Assembly: GCA_003220795.1 (NCBI GenBank)
Contig: QHTK01000048.1
Location: 1 to 64,000, forward strand
DNA length: 64,000 nt
From: Gemmatimonadota bacterium
Lineage (GTDB): Bacteria; Gemmatimonadota; Gemmatimonadetes; Gemmatimonadales; GWC2-71-9
Reading direction: 5' to 3'
The notes beneath the pieces were generated by a model. That model worked only from the letters and a program-made list of their open reading frames with translations. It made no database searches and had not been told where the DNA came from. This document shows, in pieces, positions 17,127 through 25,542 of the stretch (positions within the stretch are counted from its first letter, which is position 1; the number at the start of each line of letters is the position of its first letter). Made by a program: the position numbers and the translations under genes.

Positions 17127-18209
17127 CTAGTATCTCATGCCGCTCCGTTCCGCGAACGCCTTCAGCGCCACCTCCTGTTCCGGCGTGAGATGTTCGGGGA
17201 TGTCGACGTGCACCTCGACGTACTGATCCCCGCGCCGGCCGTTCTTCTCGATCCCCTGCCCCGCAATGCGGAACTTCTGCCCGGGCTGGGTGCCTGGTGG
17301 GATTTTGAGCACGACGCGGCGCCCGTCGAGTGTCTTCACCTTGATCTTGGAGCCGAGCAGTGCCTGCGCCAGGTTCACCGGCACGGTGCAGACGATGTCC
17401 AGCCCCTCGCGCCGGAAGAACCGGTCGGGCTCGACTTGCAGCACCACGACCACATCGCCCTTCCCCTTCGTCCCTTGCCCGCGGAGACGCAGCTTGGTGC
17501 CATCCTCGGTGCCGGCGGGCACCGTGATCACCAGGCGCTTCTCAACCCGTACCTCGCCACTGCCTCCGCAGGTGTGGCACCGCTCCGAAGGCACCCGACC
17601 CCTGCCGCGGCACACCGGGCACGGCCGGTTCACGGCGAACCCGCCCTGCCCGAACGAAATCACTCCACGCCCCCGACACTCCGGACACGTGGACAGCGTG
17701 GCGCCGGGCGCCGCTCCGCTGCCGCTGCAGGTGGGACACACCTCCGCCATCGGCAACGTCACCGGGACCTTGCCTCCCAGGGCGGCGACCCGGAACGGGA
17801 TCGTGACGGTGGTCTCGATCTCGTCCTCGTCGTCCGCGCGGCCCCCGCCCTCGGCACCACGCCGGCCGAAGATGCTCGAGAACAGGTCGCCCAACCCGCC
17901 GAACGAGCCGAGATCCGAAAGATCGAACTCGGCCCCTCCGGAGCCCTGGGCACCAGCGCCTCCACCCCGCCCGGCCCCCGCGTACGCACCATAGCGTCGC
18001 AGCTGGTCGTACCGCTTGCGCTTGTCCGCATCGCTCAGCACGTCGTGCGCCTCGTTGATTTCCTTGAAGCGCTCGGCCGCCTGAGCGTTGGTGGGATTGC
18101 GATCGGGGTGGTACTGTTTGGCGAGCCGGCGAAACGCCTTCTTGATCTCATCCACCGTCGCCGTCTCGGAGACCCCGAGGACCTGGTAATAGTCCTTCGA
18201 CGCGGCCAT
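17127..18209 (-). CDS. dnaJ: Chaperone DnaJ
   Basis: A 360-residue type I J-protein. The J domain has HPD at residues 34-36. A Gly-rich linker (about 75-115) follows, then four CxxCxGxG zinc motifs (CPTCSGSG, CPECRGRG, CPVCRGRG, CHTCGGSG) at about 150-205, and the C-terminal substrate domain. It delivers unfolded protein to DnaK and stimulates its ATPase. Its ATG shares one base with the grpE stop. dnaK itself is not in the window. Confidence 0.95.
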   Translation of the reverse strand: MAASKDYYQVLGVSETATVDEIKKAFRRLAKQYHPDRNPTNAQAAERFKEINEAHDVLSDADKRKRYDQLRRYGAYAGAGRGGGAGAQGSGGAEFDLSDLGSFGGLGDLFSSIFGRRGAEGGGRADDEDEIETTVTIPFRVAALGGKVPVTLPMAEVCPTCSGSGAAPGATLSTCPECRGRGVISFGQGGFAVNRPCPVCRGRGRVPSERCHTCGGSGEVRVEKRLVITVPAGTEDGTKLRLRGQGTKGKGDVVVVLQVEPDRFFRREGLDIVCTVPVNLAQALLGSKIKVKTLDGRRVVLKIPPGTQPGQKFRIAGQGIEKNGRRGDQYVEVHVDIPEHLTPEQEVALKAFAERSGMRY

Positions 18210-18847
18210 CAGCCGCTCTCACCGCGCGGGCGCGGCGACCCCGCACCGCCGTCCTGCGGTCGTCCCTCCTGCCAGGTCAGCACCGCGACTCGCGCCGGTC
18301 GGATCAGCACGCCACCTAGCTGATAGCCCGGCTGCAGCACGGCGCCCACGGTGTGGTCCTTCGCCGGATGGTCTGCAGGACCCGTCGTCACTGCCTCGTG
18401 CAAGTTGGGATCGAACGGCACGCCGATCTGGTCGATCCGGGTCACACCGATCGCTTCGAGCTCTTTCCAGAGCTTGCGCTCCACCATCTCAACGCCGTCA
18501 TGGATCGTTTTCGCGTCGGTTTGGCCGGGATCGACGTGCGCGAAACGGGCGAGATCGTCCAGCGCGTCCACCAAGCGATGCAGCAGGTCCGCCTGCGCCT
18601 TGGCCCACAGCTCGGTCCGCTCCTTCTGCGTGCGCCTGCGGAAGTTTTCGTAGTCGGCCGCCAGCCGAAGATGACGGTCCTTCAACTCGGCGAGCTGAGG
18701 CGCGAGGCGTGCCACCGCCTCCTCGGGCGGCTCGAGCAGCGCTCCCCCCCCCGCCCCCCCTGCCTCGCCGGATGTCGGGTCCGGCACGCGCGGGTCGGCG
18801 CCGTCCGGCGGGTCGACGGGCTGCCGTTGTTCGTCGTAGTGCTTCAT
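18209..18847 (-). CDS. grpE: Nucleotide exchange factor GrpE
   Basis: A 212-residue protein with a disordered Pro/Gly/Ala/Asp N-terminus (about 45 residues). Then comes the long helix with L-A-A-D-Y-E-N-F-R-R-R-T-Q-K-E and a C-terminal beta region with FDPNLHEAV and QPGYQLGGVLIRPARV, the GrpE signature. It releases ADP from DnaK. The ATG at 18847 was chosen because upstream sequence lacks family similarity. A 145-base gap upstream shows no CIRCE-like repeat that I could find. Confidence 0.93.
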   Translation of the reverse strand: MKHYDEQRQPVDPPDGADPRVPDPTSGEAGGAGGGALLEPPEEAVARLAPQLAELKDRHLRLAADYENFRRRTQKERTELWAKAQADLLHRLVDALDDLARFAHVDPGQTDAKTIHDGVEMVERKLWKELEAIGVTRIDQIGVPFDPNLHEAVTTGPADHPAKDHTVGAVLQPGYQLGGVLIRPARVAVLTWQEGRPQDGGAGSPRPRGESG

Positions 18848-18992
18848 AGGTTTCCGTTTCACCAAGCAATCGGCGTGCCGATCAGCGCGCGTCGTTCTGG
18901 CGGAGTCGGTCCCTGTAAGCGGCGGATTATCACCATTGCTCAAGAAGCTAGCTGTCAGAACGGCACGGGTAAACTCGGCCGCATCCGGGGAG

Positions 18993-19817
18993 CTACGAGC
19001 GGTTGAGTTGCGCGTCGACGAATCCCAGGAGATCTGCGATGGCCCGCTCCCGCTGCGGATCGTGCAGGATTTCGTGATACATCTCCGGGTACCAGCGCAC
19101 TTCCGCCGAGCCCTTGAGGCCATCGGCGAAGGCGCGCCCGAGGTGCGCGTCCACGACGCGGTCTTCACCCGCGAGCAAGAACAAGAGGGGGCTTTCGATC
19201 CGCTGGGCGTCGGCTACAACGGCCCCCTGCGCCCACCTGATCTCACGCCACGCGCCGGGTGACATCACGTCGTGGACGGCTGGGTCCTCGCTGTACGCCT
19301 TGTTCACCGCCGGATCACGGCTGAGCTGCTCGGGATCGAGGCGCAACGGCATGCCGAGCGTCGGCCACAGGTCCTGCAAGACCCGCCCGGCGACCCGCGT
19401 CCACGCCGGCGCCTTGAACGCGAGTCCGAGCCACGGGCAGCAGGCCACCGCGGCAGTGATCGGATCGCTGGGCTGCGTCTCGAGGTAGCGCAGTGTCACG
19501 AGCCCGCCAAATCCCAGGCCGAGCAAGACCTGGCGCCCCTCGGTGCGGAGCCGCACGGCGCGGCGGAACGCTTGCAGGTCGCCGAGCAGCTGGCTGAACC
19601 GCGACAGGTAGCCCTGTCGACCGCCGGAGCGCCCGTGGCCGCGCTGGTCGAGCAGATACGCGGCGAGCCCCGCGTCCCGCAGCCGTTCGCCGACCTCACG
19701 CCAGCGGCCCGCGTGGTCCGACCAGCCGTGGAGCAACAACAGGGCGGCGCGTGGCTGCGGCGGCTCGTACGCGTCGTACACGAGCTGCGTGCCGTCGGGC
19801 GCGGCGAGGGTCGGCAT
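18993..19817 (-). CDS. Alpha/beta hydrolase (monoacylglycerol lipase-like) lacking the nucleophile serine
   Basis: A 274-residue hydrolase of the Hydrolase_4 type. The fold markers LLLHGWSDH, DQRGHGRSGG, the acid segment LAGEDRVVD and the His in YHEILHD are in place. The nucleophile elbow, normally G-x-S-x-G, reads G-L-G-F-G-G at residues 100-105: the codon at position 102 is GGA (Gly). The protein may therefore be inactive as a serine hydrolase or act in binding. It overlaps the cinA stop by one base on the same strand. Confidence 0.82.
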   Translation of the reverse strand: MPTLAAPDGTQLVYDAYEPPQPRAALLLLHGWSDHAGRWREVGERLRDAGLAAYLLDQRGHGRSGGRQGYLSRFSQLLGDLQAFRRAVRLRTEGRQVLLGLGFGGLVTLRYLETQPSDPITAAVACCPWLGLAFKAPAWTRVAGRVLQDLWPTLGMPLRLDPEQLSRDPAVNKAYSEDPAVHDVMSPGAWREIRWAQGAVVADAQRIESPLLFLLAGEDRVVDAHLGRAFADGLKGSAEVRWYPEMYHEILHDPQRERAIADLLGFVDAQLNRS

Positions 19818-21070
19818 CAGGCGCGGGCCAGGAGCCGGCGCAGCAGGTCGAGCGCCGCCTGGGCGCCGCGCCGGCGCACCTCCTCTCGGTCACCCGGGAA
19901 CACGCGTTTTACCGCGCGGGTGTCGGTATCGACCCGGGCGGCGAGCCACACCGTCCCCACGGGTTTCTCCGGCGTGCCGCCTCCCGGTCCCGCGATCCCG
20001 GTCACGGCGATGCTCGCCTCCGTCGAGAAGAGCCGCTGGGCGCCTTCCGCCATCGCGCGCACGGTCTCCTCCGAAACGGACCCGTGCGCTTGCAGCGTTT
20101 CGAGCGGTACCTTGAGCGCGGCAGTCTTGATGACGTCGGCGTAGGCGACCACGCCGCCGATGAACGTGTCCGAGGCGCCCGGAATATTGGTGATGCGCTC
20201 GGCGACCATGCCGCCCGTGCAGGATTCGGCGACGCCCAGACGCTGCCGGTTCCGGCGCAACGCCTCCAGGACCACGGCGGCGAGATCGGCCTCATCGTGG
20301 CCGTACCAATGCTCGCCGGCGAGCTGCTGCAACCGCGCGGCCGCGGTCGTGAGCCGTGTCTCGGCGTCGCGCTGTTCGAGGCTCCACGCCGTGAGCCGCA
20401 GGTCCACCCCGTCGGTGGACGGCAGATAGGCGAGGGTGAGGGGCGCGATTTCCCCTTCGATCGATCCCAAGCGCTCGGCCAGCGCCGACTCAGGCACGCC
20501 CGTGGTCCGCACGGTGCGCGACAACACCACGCGCGGCCGTGCTCCAGGCGCGTCGTGGTGGACCAGCCGCGGCAGCACTTCCTCCACCAGCAATCCGCGC
20601 ATCTCGCGCGGCACGCCGGGGAGCAGCACGGCAACCCGGCCGCGCGCGTCCTCGATCCACAACCCCGGCGCGGTGCCGCGCGGATTGGGCAGGATGGTCG
20701 CCCCCTCGGGCAGCTGCGCCTGGGTGCGGTTGATGGCGGGCATCGGCCGTCCGAGCCGCTGGAATCGGGCCTCGATCCCCGCCAGCAGCGCGTCGTCCAC
20801 CACCAGCCGTTTGCCGAACAGTTCCGCGACGACGGTCTTCGTCATGTCGTCGCGGGTGGGGCCGAGACCTCCGGTCGTCAGCACGAACCCGGTGCGCTCG
20901 AGTGCTTCGGCCACGGCCGCGCGGATCGCCTCCGGCCGATCGGCGACGGTGACGCGGCGGATGATTTCGGCGCCCGCCGCAGCCAGGGCGCGGCCCAGCT
21001 CGGCGGCGTTCGAGTCCACGGTGTACCCGAGCAGCAGCTCCGTGCCGATGGTGACGATTTCGAGCTTCAC
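19817..21070 (-). CDS. cinA: CinA, nicotinamide-nucleotide amidohydrolase-type protein
   Basis: A 417-residue full-length CinA. The N-terminal MoaB-like domain has IGTELLLG and TTGGLGPTRDD; in family members it hydrolyses ADP-ribose-type pyrophosphates. The C-terminal domain (from about residue 260) has the AESCTGG motif and AVTGIAGPGGGTPEKPVGTVW, the deamidase that recycles NMN. The GTG start at 21070 overlaps the pgsA stop by 4 bases; a longer frame upstream only shadows pgsA. The cinA-pgsA pairing is common in bacteria. Confidence 0.93.
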   Translation of the reverse strand: MKLEIVTIGTELLLGYTVDSNAAELGRALAAAGAEIIRRVTVADRPEAIRAAVAEALERTGFVLTTGGLGPTRDDMTKTVVAELFGKRLVVDDALLAGIEARFQRLGRPMPAINRTQAQLPEGATILPNPRGTAPGLWIEDARGRVAVLLPGVPREMRGLLVEEVLPRLVHHDAPGARPRVVLSRTVRTTGVPESALAERLGSIEGEIAPLTLAYLPSTDGVDLRLTAWSLEQRDAETRLTTAAARLQQLAGEHWYGHDEADLAAVVLEALRRNRQRLGVAESCTGGMVAERITNIPGASDTFIGGVVAYADVIKTAALKVPLETLQAHGSVSEETVRAMAEGAQRLFSTEASIAVTGIAGPGGGTPEKPVGTVWLAARVDTDTRAVKRVFPGDREEVRRRGAQAALDLLRRLLARA

Positions 21071-21702
21071 CCTTTGAGCAGCGCGCGATAACGATAGAGA
21101 TAGACGCCGAGCGAGTACACCGTGAGCAGGATGGCTCCCGCCAGCGTCACGGCCACGACGGCTCCATGGAACTTGTCCCAGAAGTTGCGGAACCAGCCCG
21201 CAAAGGGGTGGGCGGCCAGCGCGTCCTTCCAGGCGAACCAGAACAGCGTCGCGCCAATGAACACGTTCTGCACCACGGCCTTGAGCTTGCCCGCCCCCAT
21301 CGCCGGAATGACCACGCCGCGCCGCTTGGCGAAGAAGCGGAACCCCGTCATGAGGAGCTCGCGGCCGACGAGCAGCAGCGCCACCCACACCGGGAAGCTG
21401 CCCCACCAGGGGATGCGGTAGTCGACCAGGATGGTGGGGTGGCGGGTGAGCCAGAAGATCGGGATCAACGTGGCGAACAAGAGCAACTTGTCGGCGATCG
21501 GGTCGAGCAGCTGCCCCAATTCGCTCACCTCGTTGCGCCGGCGGGCGAGGTAGCCGTCCACCACGTCCGAGGCACTGGCCGCGAGGAAGATCAGGAAGGC
21601 GATGACCTTGGGCCAGTACCCCTGAATGAACGGGAGCAGCGCGATGACCGGCGTGAGGCAGATGCGCGCGAGGGTGAGGATGTTGGGCAGGGTCCACCGC
21701 AT
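21067..21702 (-). CDS. pgsA: CDP-diacylglycerol-glycerol-3-phosphate 3-phosphatidyltransferase
   Basis: A 211-residue inner-membrane enzyme making phosphatidylglycerol phosphate. The CDP-alcohol transferase signature D-x2-D-G-x2-A-R-x8-G-x3-D-x3-D is exact at about residues 45-70. About five to six hydrophobic helices are present. The N-terminus LPNILTLARI and the G-R-E-L-L-M-T-G-F-R segment fit PgsA rather than PssA. It is coupled to cinA by a GTGA overlap; the mglA gene lies 12 bases upstream. Confidence 0.92.
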   Translation of the reverse strand: MRWTLPNILTLARICLTPVIALLPFIQGYWPKVIAFLIFLAASASDVVDGYLARRRNEVSELGQLLDPIADKLLLFATLIPIFWLTRHPTILVDYRIPWWGSFPVWVALLLVGRELLMTGFRFFAKRRGVVIPAMGAGKLKAVVQNVFIGATLFWFAWKDALAAHPFAGWFRNFWDKFHGAVVAVTLAGAILLTVYSLGVYLYRYRALLKG

Positions 21703-21714
21703 GGGACCGTCCCC

Positions 21715-22389
21715 CTAGCTCAGCGTCTTCAAGACCGTTTTGCTGACCGTCTTGAGGGTGTCGAACACGCCGTCGCCGCGCACCGCCACGGCTTCGAGGT
21801 ACGGCGCGCGCCCGACCCACTCGTGGCCCGCCTTCTCGACCAGGTTCTCCCCGGGGTGCAGGGGATCGGGGACGACTTTCTGCTGGGCCCCGTCTTCGAC
21901 CGGCCAGCCGGGGTTGAGCGACGCCTGGAGATCCTTGACCGGCGCGGCATTCGGCAGGTCGCGCTTGTTGTACTGGATCACGAACGGAATCTTGGTCAGG
22001 TCGTAGCCGTACTCGGACATGTTGTCGTACAGGTTCTGCATCGACTCGACGTTCGCCTCCATGCGCTCGATCTGGCTGTCGGCGACGAACACGATCCCGT
22101 CCACGCCCTTCAGGATCAGCTTGCGGCTCGCGTTGTAATACACCTGGCCCGGCACGGTGTAGAGGTGAAACCGCGTCTTGAACCCGCGGATCGTGCCGAG
22201 ATCGACGGGGAGGAAGTCGAAGAACAGCGTGCGCTCGGTCTCGGTGGCGAGGGAGATCATCTTCCCCCGCGTGTTGGGGGAGACCTTGCCGTAGATGTGC
22301 TCCAGGTTGGTCGTCTTGCCGCCCAGGCCGGGACCGTAGTAGACGAGCTTGCAGTTGATCTCGCGGGACGCGTAGTTGATCATCGACAT
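21715..22389 (-). CDS. mglA: MglA-like small GTPase
   Basis: A 224-residue Ras/Arf-superfamily GTPase. The P-loop is GPGLGGKT at residues 19-26, and the base-specificity motif is NKRD. The switch region [13 protein letters not shown] and TVPGQVYYN match MglA, which sets cell polarity and motility. It is about 25 residues longer than Myxococcus MglA: an insert near residues 155-195 carries a PVEDGAQQK region, and a Thr/Lys/Val-rich tail follows. A roadblock protein, its usual GTPase-activating partner, is encoded 12 bases upstream. Confidence 0.9.
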   Translation of the reverse strand: MSMINYASREINCKLVYYGPGLGGKTTNLEHIYGKVSPNTRGKMISLATETERTLFFDFLPVDLGTIRGFKTRFHLYTVPGQVYYNASRKLILKGVDGIVFVADSQIERMEANVESMQNLYDNMSEYGYDLTKIPFVIQYNKRDLPNAAPVKDLQASLNPGWPVEDGAQQKVVPDPLHPGENLVEKAGHEWVGRAPYLEAVAVRGDGVFDTLKTVSKTVLKTLS

Positions 22390-22401
22390 GGGCGCGTCCC
22401 C

Positions 22402-22896
22402 TTACCCGAAGAGTTTGTCAATTTCGTCTTCCGCGCCCTCGAGCAGCCCCTTCTGCGGCGCGGACGGTCCCCCCCCCGCGCCCACGCGATTGAACATCTC
22501 CTCGAACACCTTGGTCAGGGTCTCCACCACGCCCTTCCCCTTGAGCTTCACGAGGCCGAGCGTGGTGCGCTGGTCGAACAGCACGACCAGGATGACCCGC
22601 TTCGCCACGTCGGCGAGGAACATCGACTCCTTCTGCCCCTGGTGGACGAGCGACGCGAATTCGTGCTCGCCGATCATCTTGGCGAGCTGATCGTTGGCTG
22701 AGAAGTCGGCGGCCGTGAGCGAAGCGAAGGCGGCCGAATCGAACTGCGGCGGGTCACCCACCGTGGCCACGAGCTGGCCGGTGCGGTCCACCAGCAGCGC
22801 GCAGCGGGCGTTCGCCTCGCGCAGGAACGCCTGGAGATGCTGCTGGATCTGCTTGAAGTCGTTTTCCGAAAACGACCAGCTCGCCGCACCCGCCAT
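22402..22896 (-). CDS. mglB: Roadblock/LC7 domain protein (MglB-type)
   Basis: A 164-residue protein with a roadblock/LC7 core from about residue 12 to 125 (LLVDRTGQLVATVG, ASLTAADFSANDQLAKMIGE, ILVVLFDQRTTLGLVKLK). A C-terminal tail holds a Gly/Pro stretch and an acidic end. MglB homodimers act as GTPase-activating proteins for MglA, the product of the next gene. The ATG at 22896 follows GAGGGAA. The cluster recR-roadblock-mglA suggests one transcript. Confidence 0.88.
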   Translation of the reverse strand: MAGAASWSFSENDFKQIQQHLQAFLREANARCALLVDRTGQLVATVGDPPQFDSAAFASLTAADFSANDQLAKMIGEHEFASLVHQGQKESMFLADVAKRVILVVLFDQRTTLGLVKLKGKGVVETLTKVFEEMFNRVGAGGGPSAPQKGLLEGAEDEIDKLFG

Positions 22897-22909
22897 CGCG
22901 TTCCCTCGG

Positions 22910-23512
22910 TCAGTCAGCCTCGGACATGTCCCGTCGCGCGAGCAAGGCCTGCGCGATGGTCACGCCGTCGGCATACTCGAGATCCCCTCCCACCGGCAGG
23001 CCGCGCGCGATCCGGGTCACGCGCACGCCCGTGGGTTTCAGCGCCTGCTGCAGATACGTGGCGGTGACCTCGCCTTCCATCGAGGGGTTCGTCGCGATGA
23101 TCACCTCGCAGACCCCGGCGCCGTTGGCGACACGCGCCAGCAGGGGGTCGACACGCAGCGCCTCGGGCCCCACGCCCTCGAGCGGGGAGAGCCGCCCGCC
23201 CAGCACGTGGTAGCGCCCGCGGAACCGGCCAGCCCGCTCGATCGCCGCCACATCCGAGGCCTCTTCCACCACGCACAGGAGCGTCGCGTCGCGCCGTGGG
23301 TCGGTGCAGATCGCGCACGGATCCACGTCGGTGAGCGTGCCGCACACGCCGCAGGACGTCACCCGCTCGCGCACCCGCTGGATCGCCTCCGCCAGGCGCG
23401 CGGCGGTCTCCGCCGGCTGCTTCAACAGGTAAAACGTGAGCCGCTGCGCCGTCTTACGCCCGATCCCGGGGAGCTGGGCGAGCTCCGTCACGAGATCCTC
23501 GATGGCCGACAC
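22910..23512 (-). CDS. recR: Recombination protein RecR
   Basis: A 200-residue protein of usual length. It has the helix-hairpin-helix segment LPGIGRKTAQRL, the zinc finger with four cysteines (SCGVCG and DPCAIC), a Toprim domain (ATLLCVVEEASD) and the family segment ATNPSMEGEVTATYL. RecR works with RecF and RecO to load RecA on gapped DNA. It lies between ybaB and the mgl pair in the familiar dnaX-ybaB-recR order. Confidence 0.96.
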   Translation of the reverse strand: MSAIEDLVTELAQLPGIGRKTAQRLTFYLLKQPAETAARLAEAIQRVRERVTSCGVCGTLTDVDPCAICTDPRRDATLLCVVEEASDVAAIERAGRFRGRYHVLGGRLSPLEGVGPEALRVDPLLARVANGAGVCEVIIATNPSMEGEVTATYLQQALKPTGVRVTRIARGLPVGGDLEYADGVTIAQALLARRDMSEAD

Positions 23513-23518
23513 GGCGAA

Positions 23519-23839
23519 CTACAGCGGCAGTTGAAACGGAAACGACGGCAGGCCCGAGGCGAGCTTCTTGACTTCCGCCTGGTACAGCTCGGCGGCGCGC
23601 TGCTGCGCCTGCGACACGGCGGCGAGCACGAGGTCCTCGAGCATCTCGATGTCCCCCTGCGCGACCGCTTGGGGATCGATCTTGATCGCGCGGATCTGGC
23701 CGCGCCCGTCGGCGGTCGCCTGCACCATCCCCCCGCCGGCCGACGCGGTCACGGTCTGCTGCGCCAGTTGGGACTGGATTTCGGACAGCCGGAACTGCAT
23801 CTGCTGCCCCAACTGCAGCAGGTTGGATAAATCCGCCAT
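23519..23839 (-). CDS. ybaB: YbaB/EbfC family nucleoid-associated protein
   Basis: A 106-residue DNA-binding protein with the N-terminal helix, the central G-G-G-M-V-Q-A-T-A-D-G-R-G-Q-I segment and a charged C-terminal helix of this family. The start at 23839 was chosen because the conserved part begins there and a good promoter ends 7 bases before it. The frame continues 12 codons upstream into that promoter. It lies between dnaX and recR. Confidence 0.92.
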   Translation of the reverse strand: MADLSNLLQLGQQMQFRLSEIQSQLAQQTVTASAGGGMVQATADGRGQIRAIKIDPQAVAQGDIEMLEDLVLAAVSQAQQRAAELYQAEVKKLASGLPSFPFQLPL

Positions 23840-23846
23840 ACGCCGA

Positions 23847-23875
23847 AAGTTACCCCTCGCCCAAACGGGTGGCAA
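23847..23875 (-). promoter_or_regulatory. Candidate leaderless promoter of ybaB-recR
   Basis: On the minus strand TTGCCA (23875-23870), a 17-base spacer and TAACTT (23852-23847) form a sigma-70-like promoter. The -10 box ends 7 bases before the ybaB ATG, placing the transcription start at about the A of the ATG. No ribosome-binding sequence fits in between. Confidence 0.55.
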
Positions 23876-23876
23876 G

Positions 23877-25517
23877 CTACTCCAGCAACTCCAAGTCCAA
23901 CGCCTCGATGGCGGTGTTGAGGCTCGGATCCCTCGCCCGCAGCGCCGTGAGCCGGTCGGCTCGGACGCCCTCCTCGGTCATGCGGGCAGCGCGCGCAGCG
24001 GGCCGCTCCCCCCGCGCCGCACCCTCCAGTCTAATGCGGATCGGGTCCGCAGCGTATCGGCCCACCAGCAGCGCGAGCGCATCGCGCTGCCGCTCGATGC
24101 CCTCGACGTGCACCGGATTGGTGTCGAGTAACCGGATCGCGAGCGTGTTCCCTTCGATCGCCGCGATCTCCGCGGCCTGGAGCAGCGCTCCGAGCATCGG
24201 GCTCTTGGCGCGCGCGTCGTCAATAATCCGAGGCCACAGCGCGCGCAGGCGGTCCAGCGTGAGGGGACCCTTCTCCGGGGGAATGGCCGGGGAAGGGGGA
24301 AGGGGGACGGGCGCGGCGTCACGCAGCACCGGTGCCGGATCGCCTTTTCCCCTTCCCTCTTCCCCCTTCCCCGGCTTCTTACCGAGTGCCTCGATCACCG
24401 CCTGCAGCTCGACCGTCCGCCCCATCATCGCCCACCGCAGCAACAGCAGCTCCACGGCCAGCCGCGGGCTGCCGCTGGTGCGCAGCTGCGTCTCCATCTC
24501 CGACAGCACCACGAGCAGGCGCACGACATCGGGAGCGGGGAGCAGGGAACGATACCGGTCGATCAGCGCCACCATCCCCTCGGTGAGACCCTCCGGCTTG
24601 CCGCCCAAGCCTACCAGCAGCACGGCGCGCAGCGCCTCTCCCGCCCCCGCGACGAACTCGCCCAGATCGGCGCCGGCATCGACGAGCCGCTCCACCAGGG
24701 GGAACACGGCGTGGGTATCGCGGTCGGCCACGAGGCGGAGCAGCTCGCCGTACATGTCCTCGGGGATGAGCCCGAGCACGTCGCGCACCCGCTGCGCAGT
24801 CACCGGCCCCTCGCCGAACGACAGCACTTGGTCGAGAATCGAAAGGCCGTCCCGCATGCCGCCGTCTGCGCTCTTGGCGATCAGCTGTACGGCGTCGTCG
24901 TCCGCGGCCAGACCCTCGGCGGCGAGCACCTGCTTCAGTCGGTCCGTGATGGCGTGCGGCCCGATGCGCCGAAAATCGAAGCGCTGCAGTCGCGAGAGGA
25001 TCGGCGCCGCGCTCTGCGCGATCTTCTGCGGCTCGGTGGTCGCGAACACGAACACGACGCCCGGTGGCGGCTCTTCCAGGATCTTGAGCAAGGCGTTCCA
25101 CGCCTCGCGCGTGAGCATGTGCGCTTCGTCGACGATGTACACCTTGTGACGTCCTTCCGCCGACGCCGCGTACATGGCGCGCTCGCGCAGGTCGCGGGCG
25201 TCGTCCACCCCGCGGTTCGACGCCGCGTCGAGCTCGACCACGTCCAGGTTCGCCGCGCCCGTCCAGATGCGCGCGCACGAGTCGCAGGCGCCGCACGGCT
25301 CGCCGGCCACCCCCGAGGCATCGCGTCGCTCGCAGTTCAACGCCATCGCCAGGACGCGCGCCGCCGTCGTCTTGCCCACACCGCGGGGCCCAGCGAAGAG
25401 GTAGCCGTGCGCGACGCGACCCGCCGCGACCGCCCCGCGCAGCCCAGCGGCAACGTGGGTCTGCACGATCAGGTCGGAAAAACGCTTGGGGCGGTATTTG
25501 CGTGCTAGCGCAATCAT
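23877..25517 (-). CDS. dnaX: DNA polymerase III subunit tau/gamma (DnaX)
   Basis: A 546-residue clamp-loader ATPase. Walker A GPRGVGKT is at residues 43-50, a zinc module with CGACDSC follows, then VDEAH and the FATTEPQKI sensor. Domain III ends near residue 370. A charged Gly/Lys/Glu and Pro linker leads to a C-terminal tau-like domain. I chose the ATG at 25517; one at 25523 is equally possible, while longer starts run into the SRP RNA gene. In the linker a G GGA AAA heptamer (24351-24345) is followed by a hairpin and, in the -1 frame, a stop eight codons later, predicting a 399-residue gamma-like form. Confidence 0.95.
   Translation of the reverse strand: MIALARKYRPKRFSDLIVQTHVAAGLRGAVAAGRVAHGYLFAGPRGVGKTTAARVLAMALNCERRDASGVAGEPCGACDSCARIWTGAANLDVVELDAASNRGVDDARDLRERAMYAASAEGRHKVYIVDEAHMLTREAWNALLKILEEPPPGVVFVFATTEPQKIAQSAAPILSRLQRFDFRRIGPHAITDRLKQVLAAEGLAADDDAVQLIAKSADGGMRDGLSILDQVLSFGEGPVTAQRVRDVLGLIPEDMYGELLRLVADRDTHAVFPLVERLVDAGADLGEFVAGAGEALRAVLLVGLGGKPEGLTEGMVALIDRYRSLLPAPDVVRLLVVLSEMETQLRTSGSPRLAVELLLLRWAMMGRTVELQAVIEALGKKPGKGEEGRGKGDPAPVLRDAAPVPLPPSPAIPPEKGPLTLDRLRALWPRIIDDARAKSPMLGALLQAAEIAAIEGNTLAIRLLDTNPVHVEGIERQRDALALLVGRYAADPIRIRLEGAARGERPAARAARMTEEGVRADRLTALRARDPSLNTAIEALDLELLE
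24286..24375 (-). promoter_or_regulatory. Candidate -1 frameshift region in dnaX, with inverted repeat
   Basis: Reading the mRNA: codons AGG GGA AAA hold the slippery heptamer G GGA AAA at 24351-24345. Purine-rich Shine-Dalgarno-like sequence (GAGGGAAG) lies directly upstream. Seven bases downstream CGGCA-CCGG-TGCTG can form a 5-bp hairpin. The -1 frame ends at TGA (24321-24319). A perfect 17-bp inverted repeat (24286-24302 and 24359-24375) encloses the site. Confidence 0.5.
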
Positions 25518-25542
25518 GGGCATCAATCTAGCGAGAATTGAG

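Noticed and set aside
18848-18992. CIRCE element (HrcA operator) before grpE-dnaJ
   Set aside because: No TTAGCACTC-N9-GAGTGCTAA-like inverted repeat was found in the 145-base gap.
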